From NCBI GenBank assembly GCA_029858035.1, contig JAOUFU010000002.1:1-38415 (forward strand): a DNA stretch of 38,415 nucleotides. The letters are read 5' to 3'. The notes under the pieces were generated by a model that saw nothing but the letters and a program-made list of their open reading frames with translations, ran no database searches and had not been told where the DNA came from. A program made the position numbers and the translations under genes. This DNA is from Phycisphaerae bacterium. GTDB taxonomy: Bacteria > Planctomycetota > Phycisphaerae > Sedimentisphaerales > Anaerobacaceae. Shown here piece after piece: positions 14,820-23,983 of the stretch (position 1 is its first letter; each line of letters opens with the position of its first letter).

Positions 14820-15452
14820 CTATCTCGAACAGAACTCTACAACCAGCTGCTCTTCAACAGGAATCTGAACATCCTCTCTGCTGGGGAACGCAACAATGGT
14901 AGCTTCCGGTTTTTCACGATCCAACTGCAGCCAGCTTTGTGTGGCAAAACTTGGGTTACTTTCCAGCTGCTGCTTTACTTTTTTGACGCTTTTTTCGGAA
15001 CCTTTGATCGTCACCTTGTCCCCGATTTTTGTAGTATAATCACTAATATTAACTTTGCGTCCGTTCAGACAAATATGGCCATGAGCAATCAGCTGTCTTG
15101 CGGCCTTGCGTGACGGCACAAAATTCAACTTATATACCACATTGTCCAAACGCCTCTCCAATAATTGGAGCAGGGTCTCTCCGGTATTGCCTTTCATCCG
15201 CTCTGCTTTGTGGAAATACCTCATAAACTGCCGATCCAGAAGTCCATAGTATCTCTTGACCTTTTGCTTTTCACGTAGGCGAACAGCGTATTCGCTTGCC
15301 CTGCCTCTGCGCCAACCATGCATACCTGGCGCCAAATTACGCTGTTTTTTCTCAACCGGACACTTAGCCGTCTCGCATCTGATACCCTTGAGCATCAACT
15401 TCATTCCTTCACGACGACAATGTTTACAAGATGAACCCAGATAACGTCCCAT
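14820..15452 (-). CDS. rpsD: Ribosomal protein S4, zinc-type
   Basis: 210 residues. Primary 16S rRNA-binding protein that nucleates assembly of the 30S body and lies at the mRNA entry site. The N-terminus keeps four cysteines (Cys9, Cys12, Cys26, Cys31), so this is a zinc-binding form. The S4 RNA-binding domain is seen at about 95-160 (RRLDNVVYKLNFVPSRKAAR). In E. coli S4 represses the alpha operon; whether this holds here is unknown. Lies between rpsK and rpoA. Confidence 0.97.
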   Translation of the reverse strand: MGRYLGSSCKHCRREGMKLMLKGIRCETAKCPVEKKQRNLAPGMHGWRRGRASEYAVRLREKQKVKRYYGLLDRQFMRYFHKAERMKGNTGETLLQLLERRLDNVVYKLNFVPSRKAARQLIAHGHICLNGRKVNISDYTTKIGDKVTIKGSEKSVKKVKQQLESNPSFATQSWLQLDREKPEATIVAFPSREDVQIPVEEQLVVEFCSR

Positions 15453-15521
15453 CTTCTTTATTTATCTCCAAAAAAGTTTTGGCAATATCCTAACACCATT
15501 TCGTATTTGTTCCTTTTCTTT

Positions 15522-15902
15522 TTACACACGCCTTCGCTTCGGTGGTCTACATCCATTATGCGGCAGGGGTGTAACATCTTCTATCGAGGCAATGCGTAAT
15601 CCCGCCTGCTGCAGGGCGGAGATGGCAGATTCACGCCCTGAGCCGGGCCCTTTAACCCTAATCTCTACCTCACGCACGCCATTACGCATAGCGTTATTGG
15701 CACAACGCTGCGCAGCTTGTTGAGCCGCAAAAGGCGTGCTTTTGCGAGAGCCTTTGAAGCCGACACACCCCGCTGAACCCGAGCAAATTGTGTTACCATC
15801 TAAATCTGTGATTGTAATCAAGGTGTTGTTAAACGTCGCTTTTATGTGCGCAACCGCCCTGACAACATTTCTTCTGATTTTTCGCTTTGTACTTTTTGCC
15901 AT
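15522..15902 (-). CDS. rpsK: Ribosomal protein S11
   Basis: 126 residues. Platform protein of the 30S subunit next to the decoding site. Recognised by [34 protein letters not shown], the VRVKGPG-like [13 protein letters not shown] and the end [18 protein letters not shown]. Full length and in the usual place between rpsM and rpsD. Confidence 0.97.
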   Translation of the reverse strand: MAKSTKRKIRRNVVRAVAHIKATFNNTLITITDLDGNTICSGSAGCVGFKGSRKSTPFAAQQAAQRCANNAMRNGVREVEIRVKGPGSGRESAISALQQAGLRIASIEDVTPLPHNGCRPPKRRRV

Positions 15903-15993
15903 TACATCTCTCAGACTGAATATTTCCGAACTTTAATAATCAATTGTCTCTTTAAACATCCCACAACTTATTTTAACAAAATCAATTAAACTC

Positions 15994-16377
15994 TTAGCGT
16001 TTTTCCTTTACGCCTTTCTTGCCTGCAACTGTCTTTCTCGGGCCTTTGCGAGTGCGTGCGTTGCTTTGAGTACACTGACCCCGAACAGGCAAACCCCTTC
16101 TGTGGCGAATGCCCCTATAACAAGCTATATCACGTAATCGAGCGATATTTTGAGCAACCTGTCTTCGAAGCTGTCCTCCCACAATGTAATTACGGTCGAT
16201 AATCTGTGTTATCCTGCTAAGTTCGTCCTCGCTGAGCTTACCGGCCTTTGTGCTTTTTTCGATTCCGGCTTCTTTCAAAATCAGCTCCGAGGTATATCTA
16301 CCTACGCCATTGATAGAAGTTAATGAAATCCATATAGATTTCTCATTGGGAATATCAACACCAACTATACGGGGCAT
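15994..16377 (-). CDS. rpsM: Ribosomal protein S13
   Basis: 127 residues. Head protein of the 30S subunit that contacts the 50S subunit and P-site tRNA. Recognised by [20 protein letters not shown], the helix-hairpin-helix [36 protein letters not shown] and the basic tail [18 protein letters not shown]. Between rpmJ and rpsK, the usual order. Confidence 0.97.
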   Translation of the reverse strand: MPRIVGVDIPNEKSIWISLTSINGVGRYTSELILKEAGIEKSTKAGKLSEDELSRITQIIDRNYIVGGQLRRQVAQNIARLRDIACYRGIRHRRGLPVRGQCTQSNARTRKGPRKTVAGKKGVKEKR

Positions 16378-16441
16378 ATAAGCTCCTTTTCAAATTGCTT
16401 ATTGAGTCATCAACCACGATCTATTGACTCTCATTTACTAA

Positions 16442-16555
16442 TCATCCCTGTCGCTGTTTGTGTCGCGGATTTGTACAAATCACACGCACAACTCCTTTGC
16501 GACGCACAATTTTACAATTCTCACATATACGTTTTACTGAACTTCTAACTTTCAT
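16442..16555 (-). CDS. rpmJ: Ribosomal protein L36, zinc-type
   Basis: A 37-residue gene starting [15 protein letters not shown] and ending NPRHKQRQG, with TGA at 16444-16442. The zinc ligands Cys11, Cys14 and Cys27 with His32 are all present, so this is the C+ form. L36 binds 23S rRNA in the 50S subunit. It sits between infA and rpsM, its standard place. Confidence 0.95.
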   Translation of the reverse strand: MKVRSSVKRICENCKIVRRKGVVRVICTNPRHKQRQG

Positions 16556-16627
16556 TTTTGCAACCTGTTAACACAACTTTAGTTCTCGACCCCTGGCAGG
16601 CCTTAACTCGCGGCGTACAAGCCAGAA

Positions 16628-16843
16628 CTAATTCCGGAGCACTATTCGTCCTCTATTCAAATCGTATGGCGACATTTCAACTATAACCGTATCGCCTGCC
16701 AAAATTCGAATAAAATTCATGCGCATTTTGCCTGAAACATGTGCCAAAATCCTATGGCCGTTCTCCAATTCCACCCTAAACATCGCATTCGGCAAGGCAT
16801 CAATCACTTTTGCCTGTAATCTTATTGTATCCTTTTTTGGCAT
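16628..16843 (-). CDS. infA: Translation initiation factor IF-1
   Basis: 71 residues, the family length, with an S1/OB-fold: [37 protein letters not shown] and [13 protein letters not shown]-x-RGRI. IF-1 binds the 30S A site and helps IF-2 and IF-3 select the initiator tRNA. Lies 17 bases after map, then a 72-base spacer before rpmJ. Confidence 0.97.
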   Translation of the reverse strand: MPKKDTIRLQAKVIDALPNAMFRVELENGHRILAHVSGKMRMNFIRILAGDTVIVEMSPYDLNRGRIVLRN

Positions 16844-16860
16844 TTCTCATGCTTCGCGAC

Positions 16861-17643
16861 TTACAATTTCCTGGTCAGCACATCACAACCATTTTCCACT
16901 ATCACAATTGTATGTTCAAAATGAGCAGAGCATTTATTGTCTCTTGTTACTACAGTCCATCCATTTTTTAGCGTCCTCACGGCACTATTGCCGGCATTAA
17001 TCATGGGCTCAACTGCCAAAACCATTCCTTCGGCCAACACAATGTCATTGGCAAGCAACTCATCACTGACAAAGTTTGGTAGTCTCGGCTCTTCGTGCAT
17101 TTTTCTGCCGATACCGTGTCCAACAAAGTCCTTTACTACCGAAAAGCCGGCCGACTCAGCGTAATGCTGCATTTCCGCAGCTACCTGGCTCCATTTAACA
17201 GCCGGCGCAACCGTCGCTACTGCTATGTCGAGAACCTGTCTGGTCACGTCCATAAGTCGGCGTTTGGACTCAGAAACCTCACCAATAGCTATCGTAACAG
17301 CGGCGTCTCCACAATAGCCGTCAAGTTTAACGCCAAAATCAATGCTCAGGATATCACCATCTTCAAGCTTTGTGTCCTCAGAAGGAATTCCGTGAACAAC
17401 CTGCTCATTGACTGATGCGCAAATCGCACCAGGAAAGGGGATTCGAGCATATGGGCTGCGAACACCCTTAAACAGGGCCTGGGCTCCGGCATCAGCAGTC
17501 ATCTGCAAAGCTGCGCTGTCCAATTGGGCGGTAGTTACTCCCGGCTCGGCAATCTTTTGTAATTTTGAAAGAACATCCACTACAACGGTGCTTGCTCGAC
17601 GCATTAACTCAATTTCTCTTCGGCTGCGAAGTGTAATGGCCAT
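16861..17643 (-). CDS. map: Methionine aminopeptidase type I
   Basis: 260 residues. Removes the initiator methionine from nascent proteins. The five metal ligands are visible: Asp in SIDFGVKLDG, Asp in CGDAAV, His in GHGIGRKMHEEP, Glu in VLAVEPM and Glu in AHFEHT. No N-terminal zinc finger or SH3 extension, so it is the plain type Ia form. Follows adk in the spc-type secY-adk-map-infA arrangement. The 36-base spacer before it holds a short GTACGAAGTACGA-like repeat. Confidence 0.97.
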   Translation of the reverse strand: MAITLRSRREIELMRRASTVVVDVLSKLQKIAEPGVTTAQLDSAALQMTADAGAQALFKGVRSPYARIPFPGAICASVNEQVVHGIPSEDTKLEDGDILSIDFGVKLDGYCGDAAVTIAIGEVSESKRRLMDVTRQVLDIAVATVAPAVKWSQVAAEMQHYAESAGFSVVKDFVGHGIGRKMHEEPRLPNFVSDELLANDIVLAEGMVLAVEPMINAGNSAVRTLKNGWTVVTRDNKCSAHFEHTIVIVENGCDVLTRKL

Positions 17644-17679
17644 CTAATTTCGTACTTCGTACCTCCATTGGGACACACT

Positions 17680-18336
17680 TTAGCCCCTGGCCAAGGCGTC
17701 CAACTTCACAAATACCAAAGCGATCACCTCTTCGGCGTCTTTGTTGGCATCGATGTCATAAACTGTACTGCTATTTTTCTTATAGTAATCGATCACCGGC
17801 TCGGTCTGCAGGTGATACGTCTCAAGTCGATTCGCCACCACTTCAGCGCTGTCATCAGGTCGTTGGATAAGCTTAGTACCATCGTTATCACATACTCCTT
17901 CGACCTTTGGTTTAAATCTTTCAATGTTGTAAACCGCACCACATTGAGGACAGCTTCTCCTGCCGGCCATTCTCTCAACCACCAATTGGTCATCTATCTG
18001 TAAATTCAAAATAACGTCTATTTTTTGGTTAGCCGCAGCTAACGATTTAGCAAGCTCAGTTGCCTGATTAACGGTTCTTGGGAAACCATCTAAAACGAAA
18101 CCAGCATCAGGAGCCTTCATTATCGCGTCAGCCATCATCTCCACTATAATTTGATCCGGCACGAGTGCACCTGAATCCATATATGTTCGGGCTGTTTTAC
18201 CCAGTTCGGTGCCTTCAACTCTTTGTTGTCGCAAGATATCACCGCTGGATAGATGCAGCAGACCATATCTGGTAACAATACGCTTACACTGTGTTCCTTT
18301 GCCCGAGCCAGGCGCACCCAACAATACTATCCTCAC
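17680..18336 (-). CDS. adk: Adenylate kinase with zinc-type lid
   Basis: 218 residues. Converts ATP and AMP to two ADP. The P-loop is GAPGSGKGTQ (8-17) and the AMP site includes LDGFPRT. The lid, after AGRRSC, carries Cys-x2-Cys (CPQC) and later Cys-x2-Asp (CDND), the metal-binding form common outside the enterics. It starts with GTG overlapping the secY stop by four bases (GTGA), so translation is coupled to secY. Confidence 0.97.
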   Translation of the reverse strand: MRIVLLGAPGSGKGTQCKRIVTRYGLLHLSSGDILRQQRVEGTELGKTARTYMDSGALVPDQIIVEMMADAIMKAPDAGFVLDGFPRTVNQATELAKSLAAANQKIDVILNLQIDDQLVVERMAGRRSCPQCGAVYNIERFKPKVEGVCDNDGTKLIQRPDDSAEVVANRLETYHLQTEPVIDYYKKNSSTVYDIDANKDAEEVIALVFVKLDALARG

Positions 18337-19688
18337 GCATAAGCCCCTTTAATTCTGCCGGTTTCACTGAATCCATCATAGCTACGCATCAAAAGGTTCG
18401 CCTCAATTTTCTGAACCAGATCCAGCGAAACACTGACAACTATCAATAAACCCGTACCGCCTAAAAATGTAGCTACCCGCCAATCAATTCCTAAAGATAT
18501 TGAAATAACGGTCGGCACGACAGCAATTATAGACAAAAATGCTGCTCCAAAATAAGTTATTCTGGTCATCACGGTTTCCAAATATTCAGCGGTTCTACGC
18601 CCCGGTCGAAGTCCTGGAATAAAGCTCCCAGAATCCCTCAAGTTTTTAGCCATCTCCCTCGGCTGAAACTGCACAGTCACCCAAAAATAAGCAAACAGAA
18701 AAATCAATAACATATAGATAACATTGTATGTAAAAGCAGTGTGTCCCAAAGCATCTTTTATAGTAATCAGAATCACCGAATTTCCGAGACTCTCTATTTT
18801 TGTGAATTGGTCTACTATTACCGGGGGGAACATCATAAAAGCCGATGCGAAGATTATAGGCATCACGCCACCGTGATTGACGCGCAGCGGCAAATAATGC
18901 CTTTGGCCGCCATACATTCGCCTCCCTCGCATCATCTTGGCCTGTTGAATCGGTATCCGTCGCTGACCTTGAGTTATCAGGATTGCGCCGGCAACAACAA
19001 ATACAAACGCTGCTATCAGGAACAATAACTTTGCCGGGCTCACGGCACTGGATGGTGCGCTCACCCTTAAGTCAACGTTCTCCAGGAGCATATGAACCGC
19101 CCAGGGCATTCGAGATATAATACCAGCCATAATTATCAAGCTAATGCCATTGCCTATGCCATACTCATCTATCTGCTCACCCAGCCACATCAAGAAGATG
19201 GTCCCAGCTGTCATACTGATAACACCCATAATTACACCTTGAGTTTCCATGCCCTGATAGATATACCCGCCTAACATCTTCATATACATCATCGACTGAA
19301 TAAGACATATGAGTACCGTTAAGTAGCGTGTGTACTCCTGTATCTTTTTATGCCCGGCCTGGCCTTCCTGTCGCAGTTTTTTCAAAGCGGGTAAAACCTC
19401 ACCCAGCAACATAAGAATAATCGATGCCGTAATATATGGCATAATTCCCAGGCCAAATATACTGCTTTTGTCCAGGGTTCCGCCTGTGAATATCCTCATA
19501 TATTCCGTGGCCCTGCCTATAGGACTATCTGTGTCTTTGGTCTGAGTAGCTTCAGCTATCTTGGCCTGGTCAAAGCAGGGATTGGGAATATGGAAACCAA
19601 TCCTGTACATTATCAGCAACGCCAAAGTAAACAGAACTTTGTTGCGCAGGTCCGGGATTCTGAATATGTTAAATACTGTCCCAAGCAT
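18333..19688 (-). CDS. secY: Protein translocase subunit SecY
   Basis: 451 residues with about ten transmembrane helices. It is the channel through which SecA or ribosomes push proteins across or into the inner membrane. Family landmarks: the first helix RNKVLFTLALLIMYRIGFHI, the plug region after PFTGG-like RIFTGGTLDKSSIFGLGIMP, YGIGNGISLIIMAGI, and the cytosolic loop QGQRRIPIQQAKMM; GSFIPGLRPGRRTAEYLE precedes the last helices. It is the likely channel for the housekeeping SecA. The SecA-like protein at 7250 may share it or use another path. Confidence 0.98.
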   Translation of the reverse strand: MLGTVFNIFRIPDLRNKVLFTLALLIMYRIGFHIPNPCFDQAKIAEATQTKDTDSPIGRATEYMRIFTGGTLDKSSIFGLGIMPYITASIILMLLGEVLPALKKLRQEGQAGHKKIQEYTRYLTVLICLIQSMMYMKMLGGYIYQGMETQGVIMGVISMTAGTIFLMWLGEQIDEYGIGNGISLIIMAGIISRMPWAVHMLLENVDLRVSAPSSAVSPAKLLFLIAAFVFVVAGAILITQGQRRIPIQQAKMMRGRRMYGGQRHYLPLRVNHGGVMPIIFASAFMMFPPVIVDQFTKIESLGNSVILITIKDALGHTAFTYNVIYMLLIFLFAYFWVTVQFQPREMAKNLRDSGSFIPGLRPGRRTAEYLETVMTRITYFGAAFLSIIAVVPTVISISLGIDWRVATFLGGTGLLIVVSVSLDLVQKIEANLLMRSYDGFSETGRIKGAYA

Positions 19689-19810
19689 TTCTATAACTCC
19701 CGATAGTCCTTCAATTTACAATAATTAAATGAGCCTTATATTGTCCCGCAGCAATTAGTCAAGAGCCGAAGCCCAATTGGTGCAGGTTCGTAAAACGAGC
19801 GCCCAATAAA

Positions 19811-20257
19811 TTACATAATCAGTTTTGCTTTACCGCCGCAGTCTACTATCTTCTGCTCTGCGCTTTTGCTAAATCTATGAGCCGTTACTTCCAACTTCTT
19901 TGTCAATTCCCCATTACCAAGAATCTTAACTTTACTTTTCAGGCTATCAATTAGTCCGGCATTAGACAATTGTTCGATACCGACGGCTGCTCCCTCGTCA
20001 AACTTTTCCAACTGTGACACATTAACAATTTGGAATCGTGTTGCGAAGTTATAATTACTAAAGCCGCGTTTGGGCAGTCGGCGAAACAAAGGCATCTGTC
20101 CACCTTCATAAAGTGTGGCGGGGGTCGATCCGGCCCTGCTGCCACTACCTTTATGGCCTCGGCCGCAGGTCTTGCCGCGGCCTGTGCCGGTGCCTCTTCC
20201 AATGCGCTTTCGAGTTCTGTGTTTACCTGTGATAGAAGTTATTTCATAATTCAGCAT
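19811..20257 (-). CDS. rplO: Ribosomal protein L15
   Basis: 148 residues. 23S-binding protein of the large subunit. The N-terminal Gly/Arg-rich arm (RKRIGRGTGTGRGKTCGRGHKGSGSR is covered by residues 16-41) and EGGQMPLFRRLPKRGF are diagnostic. It follows rpsE by eight bases with no rpmD between. The 122-base spacer after it, before secY, contains a GGGC-TTCG-GCTC hairpin at 19763-19774. Confidence 0.97.
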   Translation of the reverse strand: MLNYEITSITGKHRTRKRIGRGTGTGRGKTCGRGHKGSGSRAGSTPATLYEGGQMPLFRRLPKRGFSNYNFATRFQIVNVSQLEKFDEGAAVGIEQLSNAGLIDSLKSKVKILGNGELTKKLEVTAHRFSKSAEQKIVDCGGKAKLIM

Positions 20258-20265
20258 TTAACTCA

Positions 20266-20784
20266 TCACCACCTTTTGACCGTTTCAACCTTTACGCCGC
20301 GTAGGGATTCGACCATTTCCCTACTGCGTAACTTCAACAGCCCATTCAACGTAGCCTTGACAACATTTTTAGCAGAGGTGCTTCCATGAACTTTCGTAAG
20401 GACATCCTGTACACCGGCGAATTCAAGCACAGCTCGAGCACTGGAACCGGCAATAACTCCGGTACCCGGGCTGGCCGGGACTAACGCTATCTTTGTAGCT
20501 CTATATTTACCTTCGACCTGGTATGGAATCGTTCGTCGGTCCAAGGCTATCCTGTGCAAAGATTTTTTTGCATCCTTTACACCTTTCTCAACGGCAAGCG
20601 GAACTTCATTAGCCTTACCATAACCAACACCTACTGTGCCTGCACGGTCTCCAATCACAACTAAAGCCGCAAAGCTGAACCGCCGACCACCTTTAACCAC
20701 TTTGGAACAGCGAAATACCTTTACGACCGTATCTTCCAGCGGCTGTTCCTCTTGAGCAGATAACTTAGGATGTTCTACTGCCAA
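20266..20784 (-). CDS. rpsE: Ribosomal protein S5
   Basis: 172 residues. 30S protein near the mRNA entry channel, involved in decoding fidelity. The double-stranded RNA-binding-like half has VVKGGRRFSFAALVVIGD and GVGYGKANEVP; the second half has PASPGTGVIAGSSARAVLE and STSAKNVVKAT. About 15 acidic residues precede the core. The start is TTG, with GGAG seven bases upstream. Lies between rplR and rplO. Confidence 0.97.
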   Translation of the reverse strand: MAVEHPKLSAQEEQPLEDTVVKVFRCSKVVKGGRRFSFAALVVIGDRAGTVGVGYGKANEVPLAVEKGVKDAKKSLHRIALDRRTIPYQVEGKYRATKIALVPASPGTGVIAGSSARAVLEFAGVQDVLTKVHGSTSAKNVVKATLNGLLKLRSREMVESLRGVKVETVKRW

Positions 20785-20824
20785 TTTATTTCTCCAATCG
20801 TAATTCTACAGGCACGAATTTGTT

Positions 20825-21190
20825 TCAAAAAATCAGCCCCGTTTTTCGTGCCGCTTCGGCAAGAGCCTTGACTCTGCCATGAAACTTATATCGGTTTCTA
20901 TCAAAGCAAACGCATTTAATACCAACGCTAAAGGCTTGTTTTGCAACCGCTTCACCTACAATTTGCGCGGCTTTTTTGTCGGTGGTATTGGGTAATTGGT
21001 CCCGCAGGCCTTTTGCTCTTGTGCTCGCGGAAACAAGCGTCGCTCCCGCAACATCATCGATAATCTGAGCGTAGATATGCCTGTTTGAACGAAACACCGA
21101 CAGCCGGGGTCTGTTTGGTGTTCCAAAGACCTTCTTTCGCACGTGATATTTACGCCGCAGTGTCGCTTTTTTAAATCTGTTAATTCTCAT
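20825..21190 (-). CDS. rplR: Ribosomal protein L18
   Basis: 121 residues from the ATG at 21190 ([20 protein letters not shown]). The longer reading begins at a TTG three codons upstream and is less likely. L18 binds 5S rRNA with L5 in the central protuberance. Landmarks are [20 protein letters not shown] and the C-terminal [20 protein letters not shown]. The 113-base spacer before it holds AGTCAATAGTAAAT-type repeats. Confidence 0.96.
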   Translation of the reverse strand: MRINRFKKATLRRKYHVRKKVFGTPNRPRLSVFRSNRHIYAQIIDDVAGATLVSASTRAKGLRDQLPNTTDKKAAQIVGEAVAKQAFSVGIKCVCFDRNRYKFHGRVKALAEAARKTGLIF

Positions 21191-21303
21191 AAAAACCAAA
21201 TCCCGATTGACATTTACTATTTTCTATTGACTACTTACTACTTTCTATCGATTCTGAGCTGTAATTTCTTTTCGGTTCCCTTGCAATTGTCAATCGTCAA
21301 TTC

Positions 21304-21885
21304 TTAAACTGTTCCCGAAGTAAATGCTTTGCCAACTTTGCGTCGTACGTGCTCGTCGGCATAACGGATACCCTTTCCTTTATAGGGTTCGGGCGGCCTT
21401 ATCTTGTGTATATCAGCAGCAAACTGTCCCAGCAATCTCTTGTCTATCGCCGAAAGCGTGAACTTAGCAGGAACATCGTTGCCTCTGGTTGCTTCGACTT
21501 CAATGTTTACCTTTACACCCTTTGGTATCACCCGATCTACGGAATGGGAAAAGCCAACCTGAAAAGTCAGCTTTCCTCCCCGCTCTTTCACATTATAGCC
21601 GGTACCATATACTTCCAGTTTCTTCTCAAAACCTTTACTGACACCTGTTACCATATTAGCAATCAAGGCACGCATTGTACCATGCAGCTGTTTGGCTTCG
21701 CGTCTTTGGGGATGTTCATTTTCGACAGAAACTATTCCCGCCGAATTATCAATCTCTACCTTAATAGGCGGCTGACAGTCCATCTGGAGCTGGCCGAGCG
21801 GACCTGAAACTTTGATACACGGACCGTTCTTCTCGACCTTTACTCCCTGAGGGATAATAATCGGTTTTTTCCCGATACGACTCAT
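21304..21885 (-). CDS. rplF: Ribosomal protein L6
   Basis: 193 residues from MSRIGKKPIIIPQGV, whose ATG overlaps the rpsH stop by one base (TAATG), so the two are coupled; an upstream ATG five codons earlier lies inside rpsH and is unlikely. L6 lies near the factor-binding site of the 50S subunit. Two similar halves are visible; the second holds the conserved RPPEPYKGKGIRYADE near the C-terminus. Confidence 0.97.
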   Translation of the reverse strand: MSRIGKKPIIIPQGVKVEKNGPCIKVSGPLGQLQMDCQPPIKVEIDNSAGIVSVENEHPQRREAKQLHGTMRALIANMVTGVSKGFEKKLEVYGTGYNVKERGGKLTFQVGFSHSVDRVIPKGVKVNIEVEATRGNDVPAKFTLSAIDKRLLGQFAADIHKIRPPEPYKGKGIRYADEHVRRKVGKAFTSGTV

Positions 21886-22283
21886 TAGTTCACCGTACAA
21901 AGTATCTCGCCACCGACATTGGCCTCACGGCAGCTTCTATCACTCATTACACCTCTACTCGTGGAAACCACTACTATACCCATACCGGCTAAAACGTGTG
22001 GTAATTTGTCAACAGACGAATAGATTCGGCAGCCAGGCTTGCTTATCCTTATTATCTCCTTAATAATAGGCTGGCCAATTCGATCATACTTTAAAGTAAC
22101 TCTCAGTATTCCCTGCCTGCCGTCATCGATTCGGTCAAAATCCTCAATATAACCTTCCTTCTTCAAAACAGCGGCTATACCTTCACAAATATTCGATGCT
22201 TTAATGTTAACTTCACTCTTGTTTATTCGCACAGCGTTGCGAATTCTCGTCAACATGTCAGCTATAGGGTCACTCAAACTCAT
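21885..22283 (-). CDS. rpsH: Ribosomal protein S8
   Basis: 132 residues from MSLSDPIADMLTRIRNA, the normal length; GAGG lies nine bases upstream of this ATG. A longer reading adds 15 residues that look like translated spacer. S8 binds the central domain of 16S rRNA and in E. coli represses the spc operon. The end has STSRGVMSDRSCREANVGGE. The spacer between rpsN and this gene holds CGTGAAGCG/CACGAG repeats. Confidence 0.97.
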   Translation of the reverse strand: MSLSDPIADMLTRIRNAVRINKSEVNIKASNICEGIAAVLKKEGYIEDFDRIDDGRQGILRVTLKYDRIGQPIIKEIIRISKPGCRIYSSVDKLPHVLAGMGIVVVSTSRGVMSDRSCREANVGGEILCTVN

Positions 22284-22331
22284 ACATTTATACCTCGTGA
22301 TTCGTGGCTCGTTCAGTATACGCTTCACGAC

Positions 22332-22517
22332 TCACCAACTGGCTTTTCTCACTCCTGGTATTTTTCCTTCGTTAGCCAAGGTTCTAAAGCAAATCCGGCA
22401 AATTTTGAACTTGCGATAAACGGCTCTCGATCTTCCACAAAGCCGGCAGCGAGTATATTGTCTAACGCGAAATTTCTGCTTCTTTTCTGCCTTGTTTTCC
22501 AGTGCTTTAGTTGACAT
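22332..22517 (-). CDS. rpsN: Ribosomal protein S14, zinc-type
   Basis: 61 residues, the short zinc form, with CRLC and CRIC as the zinc ligands and the end [15 protein letters not shown]14 lies in the 30S head. Like L36 and S4 in this window it is the zinc-keeping paralogue. Between rplE and rpsH as usual. Confidence 0.97.
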   Translation of the reverse strand: MSTKALENKAEKKQKFRVRQYTRCRLCGRSRAVYRKFKICRICFRTLANEGKIPGVRKASW

Positions 22518-22566
22518 TTACACGTTCCAAAATAATCTTTATCATTTCGCCAGCAACCACTATATA

Positions 22567-23121
22567 TTACTCTTCCGTTACTGTTTTCTTGAATGGCATA
22601 CCAAACAGCGACAGCATTTCCCTTGCTTCATCGTCTGTATTTGCCGTTGTCACCAAGGTTATGTTCATGCCCTGCTGAAACTCCATCTGTGCGGGATTGA
22701 TTTCCGGGAAAACACCCTGTTCGGCCAGACCCATCGAGTAATTGCCTCTACCGTCAAAACTGTTTGGATTAAGGCCTCGAAAATCTCTTACTCTCGGTAT
22801 TGCAAGATTAATGAGCCTATCCATAAATTCATACATGTGCACGCCGTGCAGAGTAACTTTCAAACTGGTTTCCTGCCCTTGGCGAACTTTGAAACCAGCG
22901 ACACTCTTTTTGGCCTTACAGACAACAGGCATTTGGCCCGCAATCATCGTCAGGTCCTTTTTAGCAGATTCCAAGAATTTTTTATCCTGTGTCGCTCTGC
23001 CTACACCCATAGAGATAATAACCTTTTCCATCCGCGGCACAGCCATAGGATTCCTGTAGCCGAATTCTTTTGTTAATCCTGGAATTACCCTGGATTTATA
23101 TAAATCTTTTAAACGTGCCAT
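22567..23121 (-). CDS. rplE: Ribosomal protein L5
   Basis: 184 residues from MARLKDLYKSRVIPGLTKEF. The frame stays open 26 codons further upstream, but those residues (Trp-rich, Ser/Cys) read as spacer. No clear Shine-Dalgarno site precedes the chosen ATG. L5 binds 5S rRNA and P-site tRNA. Landmarks are RNPMAVPRMEKVIISMGVG, SVAGFKVRQGQ and FPEINPAQMEFQQGMNITLV. Confidence 0.96.
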   Translation of the reverse strand: MARLKDLYKSRVIPGLTKEFGYRNPMAVPRMEKVIISMGVGRATQDKKFLESAKKDLTMIAGQMPVVCKAKKSVAGFKVRQGQETSLKVTLHGVHMYEFMDRLINLAIPRVRDFRGLNPNSFDGRGNYSMGLAEQGVFPEINPAQMEFQQGMNITLVTTANTDDEAREMLSLFGMPFKKTVTEE

Positions 23122-23222
23122 TTTGTAACTGGTTAACTGATTAACTGGTGAAATCCACCACCATTCTTGTCTGCGACAAGCAGACACAGGAACGGACACA
23201 CCAATTAACTATTCACAATTCA

Positions 23223-23555
23223 CTATTTTGCCCTTCTAACAACACCGATTTCAGTACCATCGGTGGCAATCCGCCTCTTACTGCCATCCTCAAGCTGCCG
23301 ATAACGGATTCTACTGCCCTTCAAGGTTTTCGTGTTTAGAGGCAACACGTTACTCATGTGTATCGGCTGCTCAACGTTTATCCGGCCTCCCTGGGGATTT
23401 TTTTGTGATCGCCGAACATGCTTTTTCGCTATATTGTGCCCCTGAACGACTACCTTATTCTTTTCAGGAATAACACGCAGCACTCTGCCGGTAGCTCCTT
23501 TATGATCACCAGCTATAATCTGAACCATATCGCCTTTTTTTATATGTACGGCCAT
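23223..23555 (-). CDS. rplX: Ribosomal protein L24
   Basis: 110 residues. One of the two assembly initiator proteins of the 50S subunit, near the tunnel exit. The KOW motif GDMVQIIAGDHKGATGRVLR is at the N-terminus, then VQGHNIAKKHVRRSQ. The spacer upstream holds two tandem CGAGATACGAG-like units ending just before the ATG. Confidence 0.96.
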   Translation of the reverse strand: MAVHIKKGDMVQIIAGDHKGATGRVLRVIPEKNKVVVQGHNIAKKHVRRSQKNPQGGRINVEQPIHMSNVLPLNTKTLKGSRIRYRQLEDGSKRRIATDGTEIGVVRRAK

Positions 23556-23596
23556 TTCTCGTATCTCGTATTTCGTTTCATGCCTGTCGCCATTAT

Positions 23597-23983
23597 TTAT
23601 ACCACTTCACTTGCCAGCGAGATTATCTTCATATAATTTTTTTCGCGAAGCTCGCGAGCCACCGCACCGAAGATTCTCGTTCCTATTGGATTACCTTCAT
23701 TGTCAATCATCACTGCAGCATTACTATCGAACCTTACATAGCTACCATCAGAGCGTTTAAGAGGACTTCTGGTGCGGATAATAACGCATTTATGAACTTT
23801 CTTGTCATCCAACTGGCAGGTCGGCAGTGATTTTTTTATGGCAACACAAATAATATCTCCCACTGTAGCTACCGGTCGTGAGAATTTACCACGGGATCCA
23901 CCTTTCCCAAGGACCTTTATGCATAATGCCGACTTCACACCTGAGTTGTCGGCTATATCCAACATTGTTTCCTGCTGAATCAC
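23597..23983 (-). CDS. rplN: Ribosomal protein L14
   Basis: 128 residues if started at the GTG at 23983, giving [17 protein letters not shown], which fits the family's MIQ-start. Another GTG nine codons upstream (24010) is possible. A nine-codon frame (24014-23985) ends with TAA one base before the preferred GTG, an arrangement suited to coupled initiation. L14 forms a bridge to the 30S subunit. The end [17 protein letters not shown] is typical. Confidence 0.95.
   Translation of the reverse strand: MIQQETMLDIADNSGVKSALCIKVLGKGGSRGKFSRPVATVGDIICVAIKKSLPTCQLDDKKVHKCVIIRTRSPLKRSDGSYVRFDSNAAVMIDNEGNPIGTRIFGAVARELREKNYMKIISLASEVV

Noticed and set aside
22492-23076. 194-codon plus-strand frame over rplE
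   Set aside because: Antisense to a well-conserved ribosomal gene, with no family similarity.
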